From Methylobacterium sp. UNC378MF (GTDB taxonomy: Bacteria; Pseudomonadota; Alphaproteobacteria; Rhizobiales; Beijerinckiaceae): 46,934 nucleotides of DNA. A program made the translations under genes and the position numbers. This document shows positions 8,571 through 16,625 of this stretch, piece after piece. Position 1 is the stretch's first letter. Every line of letters begins with the position of its first letter. The notes under the pieces are model-generated. The model searched no databases. It saw nothing but the letters and a program-made list of their open reading frames with translations, and was not told the origin of the DNA. The stretch covers positions 1 to 46,934 of the forward strand of contig NZ_FMWU01000040.1 of NCBI RefSeq assembly GCF_900103195.1, read 5' to 3'.

Positions 8571-9613
8571 GCCGCCCTCCGCAGTGCCGCGCCCGCGGCT
8601 TCCGTCGCCGTCTCCGCCGGCGCACCCGCGAGATCCGCCTCCACGAGCTTGGCGAGGACGAGCACGGCGAGGCCGAGCGCGGCCAGTGCGGCGGCGAGTG
8701 CGGTCAGGTCCCGGCGCGGGCGCTCCTCGACGTAGGGGATCGGATCCCGCTCCAGGGCCTCGATCTGCCGGATGGCGGCAGCGACCGCCTCGGCGCCCTC
8801 GGCCTCGAAGGCGCGGTAGGGCACGCCGAGGCTCTTGAAGAACAGGTCGAGGTGGCGCTCCGGCGCGGCCTGGGGCGTGTCCTCGCCGGCCGGCCGGTCG
8901 GCGATGCCGGGCGATCCCTGGGTGCGCAGGAACAGCCAGTACAGGTTCGGCCGGATCCGCGCGACGGCGGCGCGCAGCTGGTTCTGGATGCGCGGGTCGA
9001 TCACCGCGGCGCCGTCGGAGACCAGCAGGAGCACCCGCGAGGCGCCGACATCGACCCCGAACTGCGACAGGGCCATGCCGAGGCCGCGGCCGATATTGGT
9101 GTAGTCGAGGCCGGGCCGGTCGATGGCGGCGATCGCCGCGCGCACGGCGTCGTGGCGGTCGGTCATCGGCATGACCAGCATCGGCGCGGTGGAGAAGGCC
9201 GTCACGGCGAACAGGTCGTGCGCCCGCGCGCCGACGAAATCGGCCAGGAGGCGCCGGGAGGCCGCGGCCTTCGACTCCTCGGCGCCGGAGGGCTGCCGGC
9301 CCGCGAAGGTCTCGTTCATGCTCCCCGAGCGGTCGATCAGCAGCGAGACCTGCGCGCCGATGCCGAGGCGCTCGATCCGCGCACCCGTCCGGTAGGGGCC
9401 CGCCAGGGCCACGATCAGGCCGGCGACGGCCAGGATGCCGGCGAGCGTCAGCGCCCGGCCGAGCCAGGCCGAGAGGGGATCGGCCGGGGCGGCAGCGACC
9501 GCCGGCACGGACGTCCGGCGCAGGGCCGAGCGGACCAGCGGCAGCAGCGCCAGCGGCAGCAGCCACAGGAACCAGGGATCGGTCGCGCCGAGGCGGGCGA
9601 GGAGATCGGTCAC
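8567..9613 (-). CDS. mxaC: MxaC, membrane-anchored VWA protein for MDH calcium insertion
   Basis: 348 residues. Two N-terminal hydrophobic stretches (about 15-30 and 50-72) are followed by a VWA domain with an intact MIDAS (LLIDRSGSMNETF, then TAFSTAP and VSDGAA), and a C-terminal TM helix (LAAALAALGLAVLVLAKLVEADL). The architecture matches BatA-type proteins that work with MoxR ATPases. Genetic work in M. extorquens places mxaC with mxaA, K and L in calcium incorporation. It starts 4 bases after mxaA. Confidence 0.88.
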   Translation of the reverse strand: MTDLLARLGATDPWFLWLLPLALLPLVRSALRRTSVPAVAAAPADPLSAWLGRALTLAGILAVAGLIVALAGPYRTGARIERLGIGAQVSLLIDRSGSMNETFAGRQPSGAEESKAAASRRLLADFVGARAHDLFAVTAFSTAPMLVMPMTDRHDAVRAAIAAIDRPGLDYTNIGRGLGMALSQFGVDVGASRVLLLVSDGAAVIDPRIQNQLRAAVARIRPNLYWLFLRTQGSPGIADRPAGEDTPQAAPERHLDLFFKSLGVPYRAFEAEGAEAVAAAIRQIEALERDPIPYVEERPRRDLTALAAALAALGLAVLVLAKLVEADLAGAPAETATEAAGAALRRAA

Positions 9614-9617
9614 GGCC

Positions 9618-10583
9618 TCACGCGCTCCGCTCCGCCGCCGCGAGGCGCGCCAGGAGCGCCTCGGCCTCGGACAGCGGCCAAGCCGCGCGCGCGGCCGGCA
9701 GGCGCCCGCCGAAGAAGGCGAGGCGCGAGGCCTCGAAGAAGCGCGCGAGCCCCGCCGCCTGGCCCCGGAAGGCCCCGTGCCGCGCGAGGAAGGCGCCGAG
9801 ATCGTCGGCCAGAACCCGCCTTCCGTCGGTCTCGTCGAGGCCCCGGTGCAGGGCCAGCAGCGCCGCCCGGTAGGCCTGATCGGGCTCGGCCCCCGTCTGC
9901 CGCCGCAGCGCGCGCAAAGCCGCCGCGAAGGGGCGGCCCGGCCGCTGCCGGAACGGCCCCCAGGCGCGGTCGTGCGCCAGCGCCAGCGCCGCGAGGCCGG
10001 CCAGAGCCCCGAGGCCCGCCGCCGCCGCGACGTCCGGCCCGGGATCGATCCGGCCGCCGCTTCCGTCCGGGCGCAGGTACTCGGCCGGATCCTCGCGCCG
10101 CTGCGGCTGCACCTCGCGCAGGGGCGAGACGCCGAGGCTCCAGACCGGCACCTGGACGGCGGCGGTGGTGAGGCCGGTCGCCGCCTCGCTCGCCAGTGTC
10201 AGGGGGAAGCCCGGCACCTCCAGGGTGCGGGCGTCGAGGGCGGCGTAGAAGCTCTGGTAGGTCAGGCGCAGGCGCACCCGACGGGCGCCGGCGACCGGGG
10301 CCTCGTCGACCGCGACGGCGCGCAGGTCGAGCCAGTAGGTCACCGGACCTGGCTGGGGCAGCGTCGCGCGCTGCAGCCGGAAGTCGGGATCGGCCAGGAT
10401 CTCCACCTGCGCCTCGACCAAGTCGCCCAGGAAGATCCCGAAGGGCCGGGGGCTGCGCACCTCGACGGAGCGCACCTGCGCGGCGGCCGTGCCGGGCGTC
10501 AGGGCTAGGGGCGCGGCCAGGACGCCGGCGAGGAGGCCGGCGAGGAGGCCGGCCAGCGGGAGGGCGGGAACGCGCGCACCCAT
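9618..10583 (-). CDS. mxaA: MxaA, membrane protein for MDH calcium insertion
   Basis: 321 residues with a signal peptide or anchor (residues 1-35, LAGLLAGLLAGVLAAPLAL, ending TAAAQV). A periplasmic beta-rich domain with FGIFLGDLVEAQVEI, YWLDLRAVAV and VRLRLTYQSFYA follows, then a TM helix (about 193-210, AAAAGLGALAGLAALALAH) and a cytoplasmic helical tail ending EAEALLARLAAAERSA. MxaA is known to be required for calcium insertion into MDH. The ATG lies 2 bases after the mxaS stop. The short GAGGCCGGC repeats in the signal region add to the Gly-Leu-Leu repetition. Confidence 0.85.
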   Translation of the reverse strand: MGARVPALPLAGLLAGLLAGVLAAPLALTPGTAAAQVRSVEVRSPRPFGIFLGDLVEAQVEILADPDFRLQRATLPQPGPVTYWLDLRAVAVDEAPVAGARRVRLRLTYQSFYAALDARTLEVPGFPLTLASEAATGLTTAAVQVPVWSLGVSPLREVQPQRREDPAEYLRPDGSGGRIDPGPDVAAAAGLGALAGLAALALAHDRAWGPFRQRPGRPFAAALRALRRQTGAEPDQAYRAALLALHRGLDETDGRRVLADDLGAFLARHGAFRGQAAGLARFFEASRLAFFGGRLPAARAAWPLSEAEALLARLAAAERSA

Positions 10584-10585
10584 GA

Positions 10586-11440
10586 TCAGGTGGTCATCAG
10601 GTGGCGGCTGAGCGCCTGGGCGTCGAAGCGCCCGGCGAGCCGGAAGACCCGGCGCGCGAAGGGCGCGGCGGCGCGCTCCAGGGCGGCGATCCGGTCCTGC
10701 TCCCGGGCGATCCAGGCCCGGCGCAGGCGCGGCCGCAGCAGGACCACGCGGCGGCCGCCGCCCTCGAGATCGTCGAGTTCGACGAGGCCGAAGGCCGGCA
10801 GCGCCTCCGCCTCGGCGGGGTCGGCGAGCAGGATCGGCACCGTGTCGTGCGGCGCCAGGGCGGCGAAGACCCGGGCGATCAGCGTCTCGGGCCAGCGGAA
10901 GTCGGAGGCGAGGAAGACCAGCTTCGGCCGCCCGGCGAGCCGCCGCGCGGCCTCGAGCATGCCGGCGCAGCCGCGCCCCGCGCGCGCCGCGCCCGCGACC
11001 CGCTCGGCGGCGGCGACGGCCGCGCCCCGGTGGCGGGTGGCGGGCAGGGTGAGGTCGTCGCGCAGGGTCTCGTCGCAGCCGATCAGGCCGAACCCGTCGC
11101 TGATCCGGGTCGCCGAGACGGCCAGCGCCCGGCAGAGGTCGCCCGTGAGCCGCCCCCGGTCGGCCGCCCCGCGGAAGCCCATCGAGGCCGAGAGATCGAC
11201 CAGGACCCAGGTCTCGACCGCGGTCCGCGCCTCGAAGCGGCGGACATGCACGCCCTCGAACGGGTCGCGCAGCGTCGCGCGCAGGTCGATGCGGCGCGCG
11301 TCCGGCAGCTGCAGGAACGGCACCTGATCGCGGAACGGGCCGGCGCCGCCGGCGTCGCGCCCCCGGTGGAGGCCGGTCCGGCTGCCGCGCGGCCGCCAGC
11401 GCGGCAGGTAGACGATGTCGGCCGTGCGCGGGTCGCTCAT
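10586..11440 (-). CDS. mxaS: MxaS, DUF58 protein partner of the MoxR ATPase
   Basis: 284 residues from ATG 11440, overlapping the mxaR stop (ATGA). It has the DUF58 signature region (RDPFEGVHVRRFEARTAVETWVLVDLSASM) with a VWA-like DLSASM metal site, then VFLASDF and a C-terminal LAGRFDAQALSRHL. DUF58 proteins are nearly always encoded beside MoxR AAA+ ATPases and are thought to act as adaptors. Longer in-frame extensions upstream run antisense-like through mxaR and are Arg/Pro rich, so they are not used. Confidence 0.87.
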   Translation of the reverse strand: MSDPRTADIVYLPRWRPRGSRTGLHRGRDAGGAGPFRDQVPFLQLPDARRIDLRATLRDPFEGVHVRRFEARTAVETWVLVDLSASMGFRGAADRGRLTGDLCRALAVSATRISDGFGLIGCDETLRDDLTLPATRHRGAAVAAAERVAGAARAGRGCAGMLEAARRLAGRPKLVFLASDFRWPETLIARVFAALAPHDTVPILLADPAEAEALPAFGLVELDDLEGGGRRVVLLRPRLRRAWIAREQDRIAALERAAAPFARRVFRLAGRFDAQALSRHLMTT

Positions 11441-12468
11441 GGCGCCGGCACCGTCTCGAACGCGGCCCGGCACAGGGCCGGCACGATCGCGCCGCGCTGC
11501 AATTCGTGGACGGGCTCGAGGAAGACGCGGTGGGCCATCACCTCGGTGAAGACCGCCCGCACATCCTCCGGCACCAGCCAGTCGCGGCCCTCCAGCCACG
11601 CCCGCACCCGGGCGGCGCGCACCAGGAAGGCGACGCCGCGCGGCGAGGCGCCCCCCTGCACCAGGGTGGCGGTGTCGAGGCCCGGGAGCCGGATCCCGGC
11701 CTCCGCGGGGCGGACCAGCGCGTCCCAGAGGGCCACCACGTAGGCCTCGATCGACGGCTCCGCGCGGACGGCGTGCTGGATCGCGGCCGCGATGCCGCCG
11801 ATCCGGGCGTGGTCGAGCACCCCCCCCGCAACCGCGCCGACGAGAGCGTCCGTGTCGTGGAAGCGCGGGTCGAAGACCAGGCTCCGGCGCACCGCAGCGT
11901 CCCGGGGCGCCTCCAGCCCGATCTCCATCAGGAAGCGGTCGCGGGCCGCGGCCGGGAGCTCGAAGGTCTCCTCGCGCTCGACGCGGTTGCGGTCGGCGAA
12001 GACCTGCAGGTTCGGGAACGTGTAGGTGCGGCCGAAGGCCTGGACGCTGCGCTCGGCCATCAGCCGGAGCAGCAGCGCGTGGACCTGCGGCCGCGCCCGG
12101 TTGATCTCGTTGAAGAAGAACACCGAGAGATCTTCGGCCCGGGCCAGGACCGGGCCGGGATCGACCCGCGGCCGGCCGTCGGGGCCGAGATAGGTGTTGT
12201 AGATCAGGTCGGTCGGCATCATGTCGACCGTGCCCTCGACGCGCTCGTAGGCGCCGCCCAGCGCCCGGGCCACCGCCCGCAGCAGGGTGGTCTTGCCGAC
12301 GCCGACATCGCCCTCGAGCATCACGTGGCCGCGGGCGAAGACCGCGATCGTCACGAGGCGGATCGCCCGCTCCTGCCCGACCACCGCCTTGGCGACCTCC
12401 GCCTCGAAGCGGGCCGCCGCCGCCCGCCAGTCGGTGAGCATCGTGTCTCCGGGACGGAGGGTGTTCAT
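11437..12468 (-). CDS. mxaR: MxaR (MoxR), AAA+ ATPase for MDH activation
   Basis: 343 residues. Walker A is GDVGVGKTTLL (about residue 56), Walker B is LSVFFFNEINRA, sensor 1 lies near QVFADRNRVE, and the lid domain ends in GASPRGVAFLVRAARVRAWLEGRDWLVPEDV, the typical MoxR sensor-2 region. It is cytoplasmic. MoxR proteins are founding members of an AAA+ group that helps mature metal-cofactor enzymes together with VWA proteins, here MxaS, MxaC and MxaL. An alternative start at the internal Met (residue 10) cannot be excluded. Confidence 0.92.
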   Translation of the reverse strand: MNTLRPGDTMLTDWRAAAARFEAEVAKAVVGQERAIRLVTIAVFARGHVMLEGDVGVGKTTLLRAVARALGGAYERVEGTVDMMPTDLIYNTYLGPDGRPRVDPGPVLARAEDLSVFFFNEINRARPQVHALLLRLMAERSVQAFGRTYTFPNLQVFADRNRVEREETFELPAAARDRFLMEIGLEAPRDAAVRRSLVFDPRFHDTDALVGAVAGGVLDHARIGGIAAAIQHAVRAEPSIEAYVVALWDALVRPAEAGIRLPGLDTATLVQGGASPRGVAFLVRAARVRAWLEGRDWLVPEDVRAVFTEVMAHRVFLEPVHELQRGAIVPALCRAAFETVPAP

Positions 12469-12518
12469 GAGGCGGTGCCTGCGGTGTCGATGCGGCGTGC
12501 GCTGCCGAGCGTCGCTGC

Positions 12519-12546
12519 GGGCCGGCGCCGCGGCGCGGGCCGGCCC
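12519..12546 (-). promoter_or_regulatory. GC-rich hairpin between mxaI and mxaR
   Basis: In the 119-base gap after mxaI, GGGCCGGC (12519-12526) pairs with GCCGGCCC (12539-12546) around a 12-base GC-rich loop. It would form in mRNA leaving mxaI and entering mxaR. No T-run follows, so partial attenuation or 3'-end protection of the mxaFJGI message is more likely than full termination. This is inferred from symmetry only. Confidence 0.4.
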
Positions 12547-12587
12547 CAGGACGGCCGGATCGGTCGGCCGAGTTCAGTCGGCCGTGA

Positions 12588-12878
12588 TCAATTCGAAGAA
12601 ATCTTGGCGACGTCGTACTCGAATTTGCCCGTCTTCTTGGCGTTCTCGATCCGCTTCCTGTTGCGCTCCTCCATCTGCTTGATGGATTCGGCCTGCTTGC
12701 TGACCTCCTTCGGGTCGTGCTTGGGATCGTACTTGGTCCCGGCGACCTTCTCGGGGAAGCCGGGCTTCGGCTGCCAGCAATTGCCCGGCGCCTTGCAGGT
12801 CTGCCCGTCATAGGCCAGCGCCGGCACCGCGAAGGCCGCCCCCGCGATCAGCATCGCCGTCGTGATCACTGTGCGCAT
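12588..12878 (-). CDS. mxaI: MxaI, methanol dehydrogenase small (beta) subunit
   Basis: 96 residues from ATG 12878 with a strong Shine-Dalgarno (GGAGG). A signal peptide of about 22 residues ends ALA-YDGQTC. The mature protein of about 74 residues has the two cysteines (28 and 34 of the precursor; CKAPGNC) that form the known disulfide, followed by a Lys-rich long helix (SKQAESIKQMEERNRKRIENAKK) that wraps over the large subunit. Length and sequence are typical of MxaI. It is a periplasmic partner in the alpha2beta2 enzyme. Confidence 0.97.
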   Translation of the reverse strand: MRTVITTAMLIAGAAFAVPALAYDGQTCKAPGNCWQPKPGFPEKVAGTKYDPKHDPKEVSKQAESIKQMEERNRKRIENAKKTGKFEYDVAKISSN

Positions 12879-12964
12879 CGTTGATTCCTCCGTCTCTTCC
12901 TTGGCCGGCCGGTCGGGCCGCCGGTTCGCCCCGTCTCCAGCGGGGCGCGACTTGCCGAGAACGC

Positions 12965-13552
12965 CTAGTCCAGGGGCTTGCACTGGCCGGTCGCGTCCTT
13001 GGCAAAGGTCTCGCCCTCCTTGAAGGGCTTGTAAGTCTTCTTCTGCTCGTCGGTGAGCCACTCGGCATCCTTCACCGGACCCGTGTAGAGATGACGGATC
13101 CAGGCGATGACCTGCAGCATCTCGTCGGGATTGAGATCCTCGTTGTGCGGTCCCATCATGCCGTTGGCGCCGCCCCAGAGGGTCGAGAACAGGCCGACAT
13201 CGGTCGTGTTCGCCGGGTAGGTCCAGTAATCATCGTTGAGGCCAGGCCCAACCTTGCCCTCGCCGAGATGGCCGTGGCAGCCGGAGCACGAGGTCAGGAA
13301 CAGGCTCTCGCCGTTGCGCAGGCAGGACTTGTCGTCGATGTAGAGATTCTTGCCGGTCTGGAAGAAGGTCTTGACCGCCTGCGTGTCCCGCCCGCCCGGC
13401 TTGCCCTCGGCCGTGTCCATCGCCTCGCCGGTGATGGTGTTGCGGAAGACGATGCCGGTCTGCGGGCCGGACTGGGGCTGCGCGCGGGCCGCGACGGGCA
13501 TCGCCACGGCAAGGGTGAGAAGGGCGACGCGGGCCGAACGTACGATGAGCAT
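12965..13552 (-). CDS. mxaG: MxaG, cytochrome cL, electron acceptor of methanol dehydrogenase
   Basis: 195 residues. The signal peptide ends at about residue 24 (AARA-QPQ). There is a single haem site CSGCH at residues 89-93, with Met 132 or 133 in GANGMMGPHNEDL as probable axial ligand, and the long C-terminal tail typical of cytochrome cL (GPVKDAEWLTDEQKKTYKPF). It takes electrons from PQQ-methanol dehydrogenase in the periplasm and passes them towards cytochrome cH and the terminal oxidase. It lies between mxaJ and mxaI. Confidence 0.96.
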   Translation of the reverse strand: MLIVRSARVALLTLAVAMPVAARAQPQSGPQTGIVFRNTITGEAMDTAEGKPGGRDTQAVKTFFQTGKNLYIDDKSCLRNGESLFLTSCSGCHGHLGEGKVGPGLNDDYWTYPANTTDVGLFSTLWGGANGMMGPHNEDLNPDEMLQVIAWIRHLYTGPVKDAEWLTDEQKKTYKPFKEGETFAKDATGQCKPLD

Positions 13553-13655
13553 CTGTTGAGCGGATCCTGATGTCGTGATCGACGTCTGGGTCGATGTCTG
13601 GGTCGGCGGCCCGGTTACGCCGGGCCGGGCTGGGCGGAGGCGGGGCGGGCGGACC

Positions 13656-14564
13656 TCAGTTGGAGGCGACGACCGGCACCCCGTCCTGCTTGAGGATCGC
13701 CGCGATCGCCGGCCGCGCCTTCTCGATCCCGGCGTCCAGGGCCTTGCGCAGGGCCTCGTCGTCCTTGCGCACGCCCATCGACTGGTCGAAGACCTGCGGG
13801 ACCTTGCGGCCGTCGCTGCCGGCCGTGTCGGCCGGCACCAGCGTCATGCGCAGGGGCGTCGGGGACTCCTTGACGTAGCGGGCGACGTCCGGGCCGAAGG
13901 CGACGCCGACATCGGCCTTGTCGTTGGCGACCTCGCTGACGATGCGGGCCGGGTCGATCTGGGTGTACTGGTTGCGCGGCGAGCGGAAGTTCACCAGCGA
14001 GTAGAGGTAGGCCATGTCCTCCTCGTAGCGGCCGATATCCTTGAGCATCGCCTCGCCGGGGGAGCCGAACGGCACCACCATGTGGTCGAGGGTCTTGAGC
14101 CGCGGGTCGGACCAGGACTTCACGTCGAGATCCTTGTCGGCACGCGTGATGAAGACGTAGCCGCTGCGGTAATAGGGCTTGGTGGTCAGCACCCGCGGGT
14201 CGTCGCTGTCGAGGCCGACGACCACGTCGCAGGTCCGCTTCTCCAGGCCGTCGCGGACGAGGTAGATCGCGGGCTTCGGGAGCCAGACGAAGACGGGCTT
14301 CTTCCCCATCGCCTCGGCGACGGCAGCGGCGACGCGGTTCTCGAGCCCGGAGCCGTCCCTCATCGAGAGCGGCGGCTGCTTCTCGGAGGCGCAGATGCGC
14401 AGGGTCGCGGGGTCGGCCGGCGGGGCGGCCGGCGTCTTGCCGGGATCCGACTGGATGGCCTGGGCCTCGGATTCCTGGGCCGCCACCGGCCCGGCGGCCA
14501 GGGTGGCGAGCGTCAGGACGGCGGCGAGACGGGCCGCCAGGATGCGGGCGCGCGGGCGCGGCAT
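13656..14564 (-). CDS. mxaJ: MxaJ, periplasmic binding-protein-like MDH assembly factor
   Basis: 302 residues from ATG 14564, preceded by CAGGGATC. A signal peptide (ending about residue 29, PVAAQES) is followed by a family-3 solute-binding fold: LRICASEKQPPLSMRDGSGLENRVAAAVAEAMGK, VWLPKPAIYLVRDGL, CDVVVGLDSDD, and a C-terminal FDQSMGVRKDDEALRKALDAGI. MxaJ is always encoded just after mxaF and is needed for active MDH; it has been proposed to help subunit assembly. It is not linked to ABC-transporter genes here, consistent with a non-transport role. Confidence 0.95.
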   Translation of the reverse strand: MPRPRARILAARLAAVLTLATLAAGPVAAQESEAQAIQSDPGKTPAAPPADPATLRICASEKQPPLSMRDGSGLENRVAAAVAEAMGKKPVFVWLPKPAIYLVRDGLEKRTCDVVVGLDSDDPRVLTTKPYYRSGYVFITRADKDLDVKSWSDPRLKTLDHMVVPFGSPGEAMLKDIGRYEEDMAYLYSLVNFRSPRNQYTQIDPARIVSEVANDKADVGVAFGPDVARYVKESPTPLRMTLVPADTAGSDGRKVPQVFDQSMGVRKDDEALRKALDAGIEKARPAIAAILKQDGVPVVASN

Positions 14565-14613
14565 GGACGTTGATCCCTGTTGTCGAAGCGTTTCTTGATG
14601 GCGTGTCCGGAGG

Positions 14614-14645
14614 GACAGGCGGGGCGCCGGAGGGCCCCGCCTGTC
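14614..14645 (-). promoter_or_regulatory. Perfect 12-bp hairpin between mxaF and mxaJ
   Basis: GACAGGCGGGGC (14614-14625) and GCCCCGCCTGTC (14634-14645) are perfect inverted complements separated by 8 bases. It lies about 97 bases beyond the mxaF stop and about 50 bases before mxaJ. There is no T-run, so a role in mRNA 3'-end protection or partial termination that raises mxaF over the downstream genes is more likely than complete termination. Function is inferred. Confidence 0.65.
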
Positions 14646-14691
14646 GGAATCCGATCCCGAAACCCCGCCGGCCGAGGGCCGACGGGATGCA

Positions 14692-14747
14692 GGCGGCCGT
14701 CACTTGGCGGCCGTCACTTGGCCGCCCTTACTTGGCCGCCCTTACTT
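14692..14747 (-). repeat. Four 14-bp tandem repeats over the mxaF stop
   Basis: Four consecutive 14-base units: 14692-14705 and 14706-14719 are identical (GGCGGCCGTCACTT); 14720-14733 and 14734-14747 are identical (GGCCGCCCTTACTT). The last one includes the mxaF stop codon (14742-14744). On the coding strand every unit gives AAG followed by a stop triplet (TAA, TAA, TGA, TGA), so the end of the gene has been duplicated into its own 3' UTR, in shifting frames. Confidence 0.85.
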
Positions 14748-16625
14748 GGCGGCGTGCTGCGCGTACTCGCCGACGTTCGGGTCGTCGTACGGGCCCTTGC
14801 CGTCCAGCGAGAACACCATCACGCCACCACCCATCTGGGTGTAGTTGGCGAGCTTCTTGAAGGCGCCCACCGCGCCGAGGCCGGCGGTCGGGTCGGCGAG
14901 GTCGAACACCAGGCCCACGCCCGGCCAGCCGCCGACGCCGTAGTAGATGGCGACGTACTGCGTGCCCTTGTGGGTGTAGGTGATCGGGTAGCCGATGGCG
15001 CCCGACGGCAGCTTGAACTTCCAGAGGAGGTCGCCGTTGTCGGAGTCGCGCGCCTTGATGAAGCCGTCCAGCGTCCCGTAGAGGACGAGGTCGCCGGCGG
15101 TGGCGGTGGTGCCGCCCCAGACCGCGAAGCGCTCCATCTTCTCCCAGTTGAACTTGCCGGTGATGGCGTTGTAGCTCTTGATCTGGCCGAGGCCCTCGTA
15201 GTTCTGCCGGTCACCCTTCGGGCCCGGATACATGTTCAGCGTCGCACCGACGAAGAACTGCCCCGCCCGGTAGGGCAGCATGAAGGGCTCCCAATCCATG
15301 CAGATGTGGTTGATGCCCATGTAGAAGGCTTGCCGCTTCGGGTCGTAGGAATCGTGACCCTGGTTGTGGTAGCCCATCGCCGAGGGACAGATATCCTTGG
15401 CGAGGTGGTCCATCCGGGTGCCGTATTCCGGATCGCGCACCGGCGTGCCGGTCTTCAGGTCCACCGACTTGAACACGTTGACGGTGTCGTCGATCTTGTT
15501 GGCCGAGACCAGCGTGCCGTCCGTCCGGTCGAGGGTGTAGACGATGCCGTTGCGGTCCGGGTGGGTGAGGAGCTTCCTCATCTTCCCGTCCTTGTCCTTC
15601 TGGTCGGACAGCATCATCACGTTGACGCCGGCGTAGTCCCACTCGTCGTGCGGGGTCTTCTGGTAGCCGAACTTCGCCTCGCCGGTGTCGGCGTCGCGGC
15701 CGAAGATCGTCATCGTCCACTTGTTGTCGCCGGGACGCATGGTCTCGTTCCACGGCGCCGGGTTGCCGGTGCCGAAGTAGATCAGGTTGGTGCCCGGATC
15801 GTAGGCGTACCAGCCCCAGTTGGTGCCGCCGCCGATCTTCCAGGCGTCGCCCTCCCAGGTCGAGGTGCCGAGGCCCTTCTGGCCGTAATGGGCGTTGTGG
15901 ATGTTGAAGTCCTTGGCGAGCAGCAGGTCCTCGTCCGGGCCGGTGGCGTAGGCGCGCCAGACCTGCGCGCCGGTCTTGACGTCGTAGGCGGTCAGGTAGC
16001 CGCGCACGCCGAGCTCGGCGCCCGAGGAGCCGATGATCACCTTGTCCTTCACCACGTAGGGGGCGATCGTGAGGGTCGAGCCGACCTTGATGTCGGAGTT
16101 CTCGACCTTCCACACCGTCTCGCCGGTCTGGGCGTTGAGGGCGGCGACGTTGCCGTCGAGCTGGGTCTTGAGGATCAGCGCCGGTGTCTTGCCGTCGCCG
16201 GGCCAGTAGGCGAGGCCGCGGTTGACGAGATCGCAGCAGGCCACCGAGCGCGCGGCCGGGTTCTGCTTGGGCTTGTCCTGCCAGAGGATCTTGCCCGGAT
16301 CGTCGAGGCCGAGGGCGAAGGTGTTGTTGGGGAACGAGGTGTGGATGTACATCACGCCGTCGACGACGAGCGGCGCGCCCTCGTGGCCGTTGAGCAGGCC
16401 GGTCGAGAACGTCCAGGCCGGCTTGAGCTGCTTGACGTTGCTCTTGTTGATCTGAGTCAGGTCGCTGTAATTGTTCGAGTCGTAGTTCTTACCGGGCATC
16501 ACCCAGTTCTCGTCGCTCTTCGATTTCTCGATGAGCTTGTCGTTGGCCTGCGCCACGCCCGCCATGGCGACCGGCGCGAGCGCCATGATCGCCAATGCCG
16601 AGACGGAATTCCGGAGCCTGATCAT
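14742..16625 (-). CDS. mxaF: MxaF, PQQ methanol dehydrogenase large subunit (calcium type)
   Basis: 627 residues from ATG 16625, preceded by GGCGAGGAGACGCAGG. A 27-residue signal peptide ends GVAQA-NDKL, giving a mature protein of about 600 residues. It oxidises methanol to formaldehyde in the periplasm using PQQ and Ca. The vicinal cysteine disulfide (SVACCDLVNRG, about residue 130), W-docking repeats (GWYAYDPGTNLIYFGTGNPAPWN) and catalytic Asp (HDEWDYAGVN, about residue 330) are all present. The residue two after the catalytic Asp is Ala, as in MxaF; lanthanide-dependent XoxF has Asp there. The frame is open further upstream but that stretch is the leader. It is the first gene of the operon. 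Confidence 0.98.
   Translation of the reverse strand: MIRLRNSVSALAIMALAPVAMAGVAQANDKLIEKSKSDENWVMPGKNYDSNNYSDLTQINKSNVKQLKPAWTFSTGLLNGHEGAPLVVDGVMYIHTSFPNNTFALGLDDPGKILWQDKPKQNPAARSVACCDLVNRGLAYWPGDGKTPALILKTQLDGNVAALNAQTGETVWKVENSDIKVGSTLTIAPYVVKDKVIIGSSGAELGVRGYLTAYDVKTGAQVWRAYATGPDEDLLLAKDFNIHNAHYGQKGLGTSTWEGDAWKIGGGTNWGWYAYDPGTNLIYFGTGNPAPWNETMRPGDNKWTMTIFGRDADTGEAKFGYQKTPHDEWDYAGVNVMMLSDQKDKDGKMRKLLTHPDRNGIVYTLDRTDGTLVSANKIDDTVNVFKSVDLKTGTPVRDPEYGTRMDHLAKDICPSAMGYHNQGHDSYDPKRQAFYMGINHICMDWEPFMLPYRAGQFFVGATLNMYPGPKGDRQNYEGLGQIKSYNAITGKFNWEKMERFAVWGGTTATAGDLVLYGTLDGFIKARDSDNGDLLWKFKLPSGAIGYPITYTHKGTQYVAIYYGVGGWPGVGLVFDLADPTAGLGAVGAFKKLANYTQMGGGVMVFSLDGKGPYDDPNVGEYAQHAAK

Noticed and set aside
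14742..16625. Lanthanide-dependent XoxF instead of MxaF
   Set aside because: The residue two after the catalytic Asp is Ala, mxaI and the full accessory operon are present, and cytochrome cL follows; all point to calcium MxaF.
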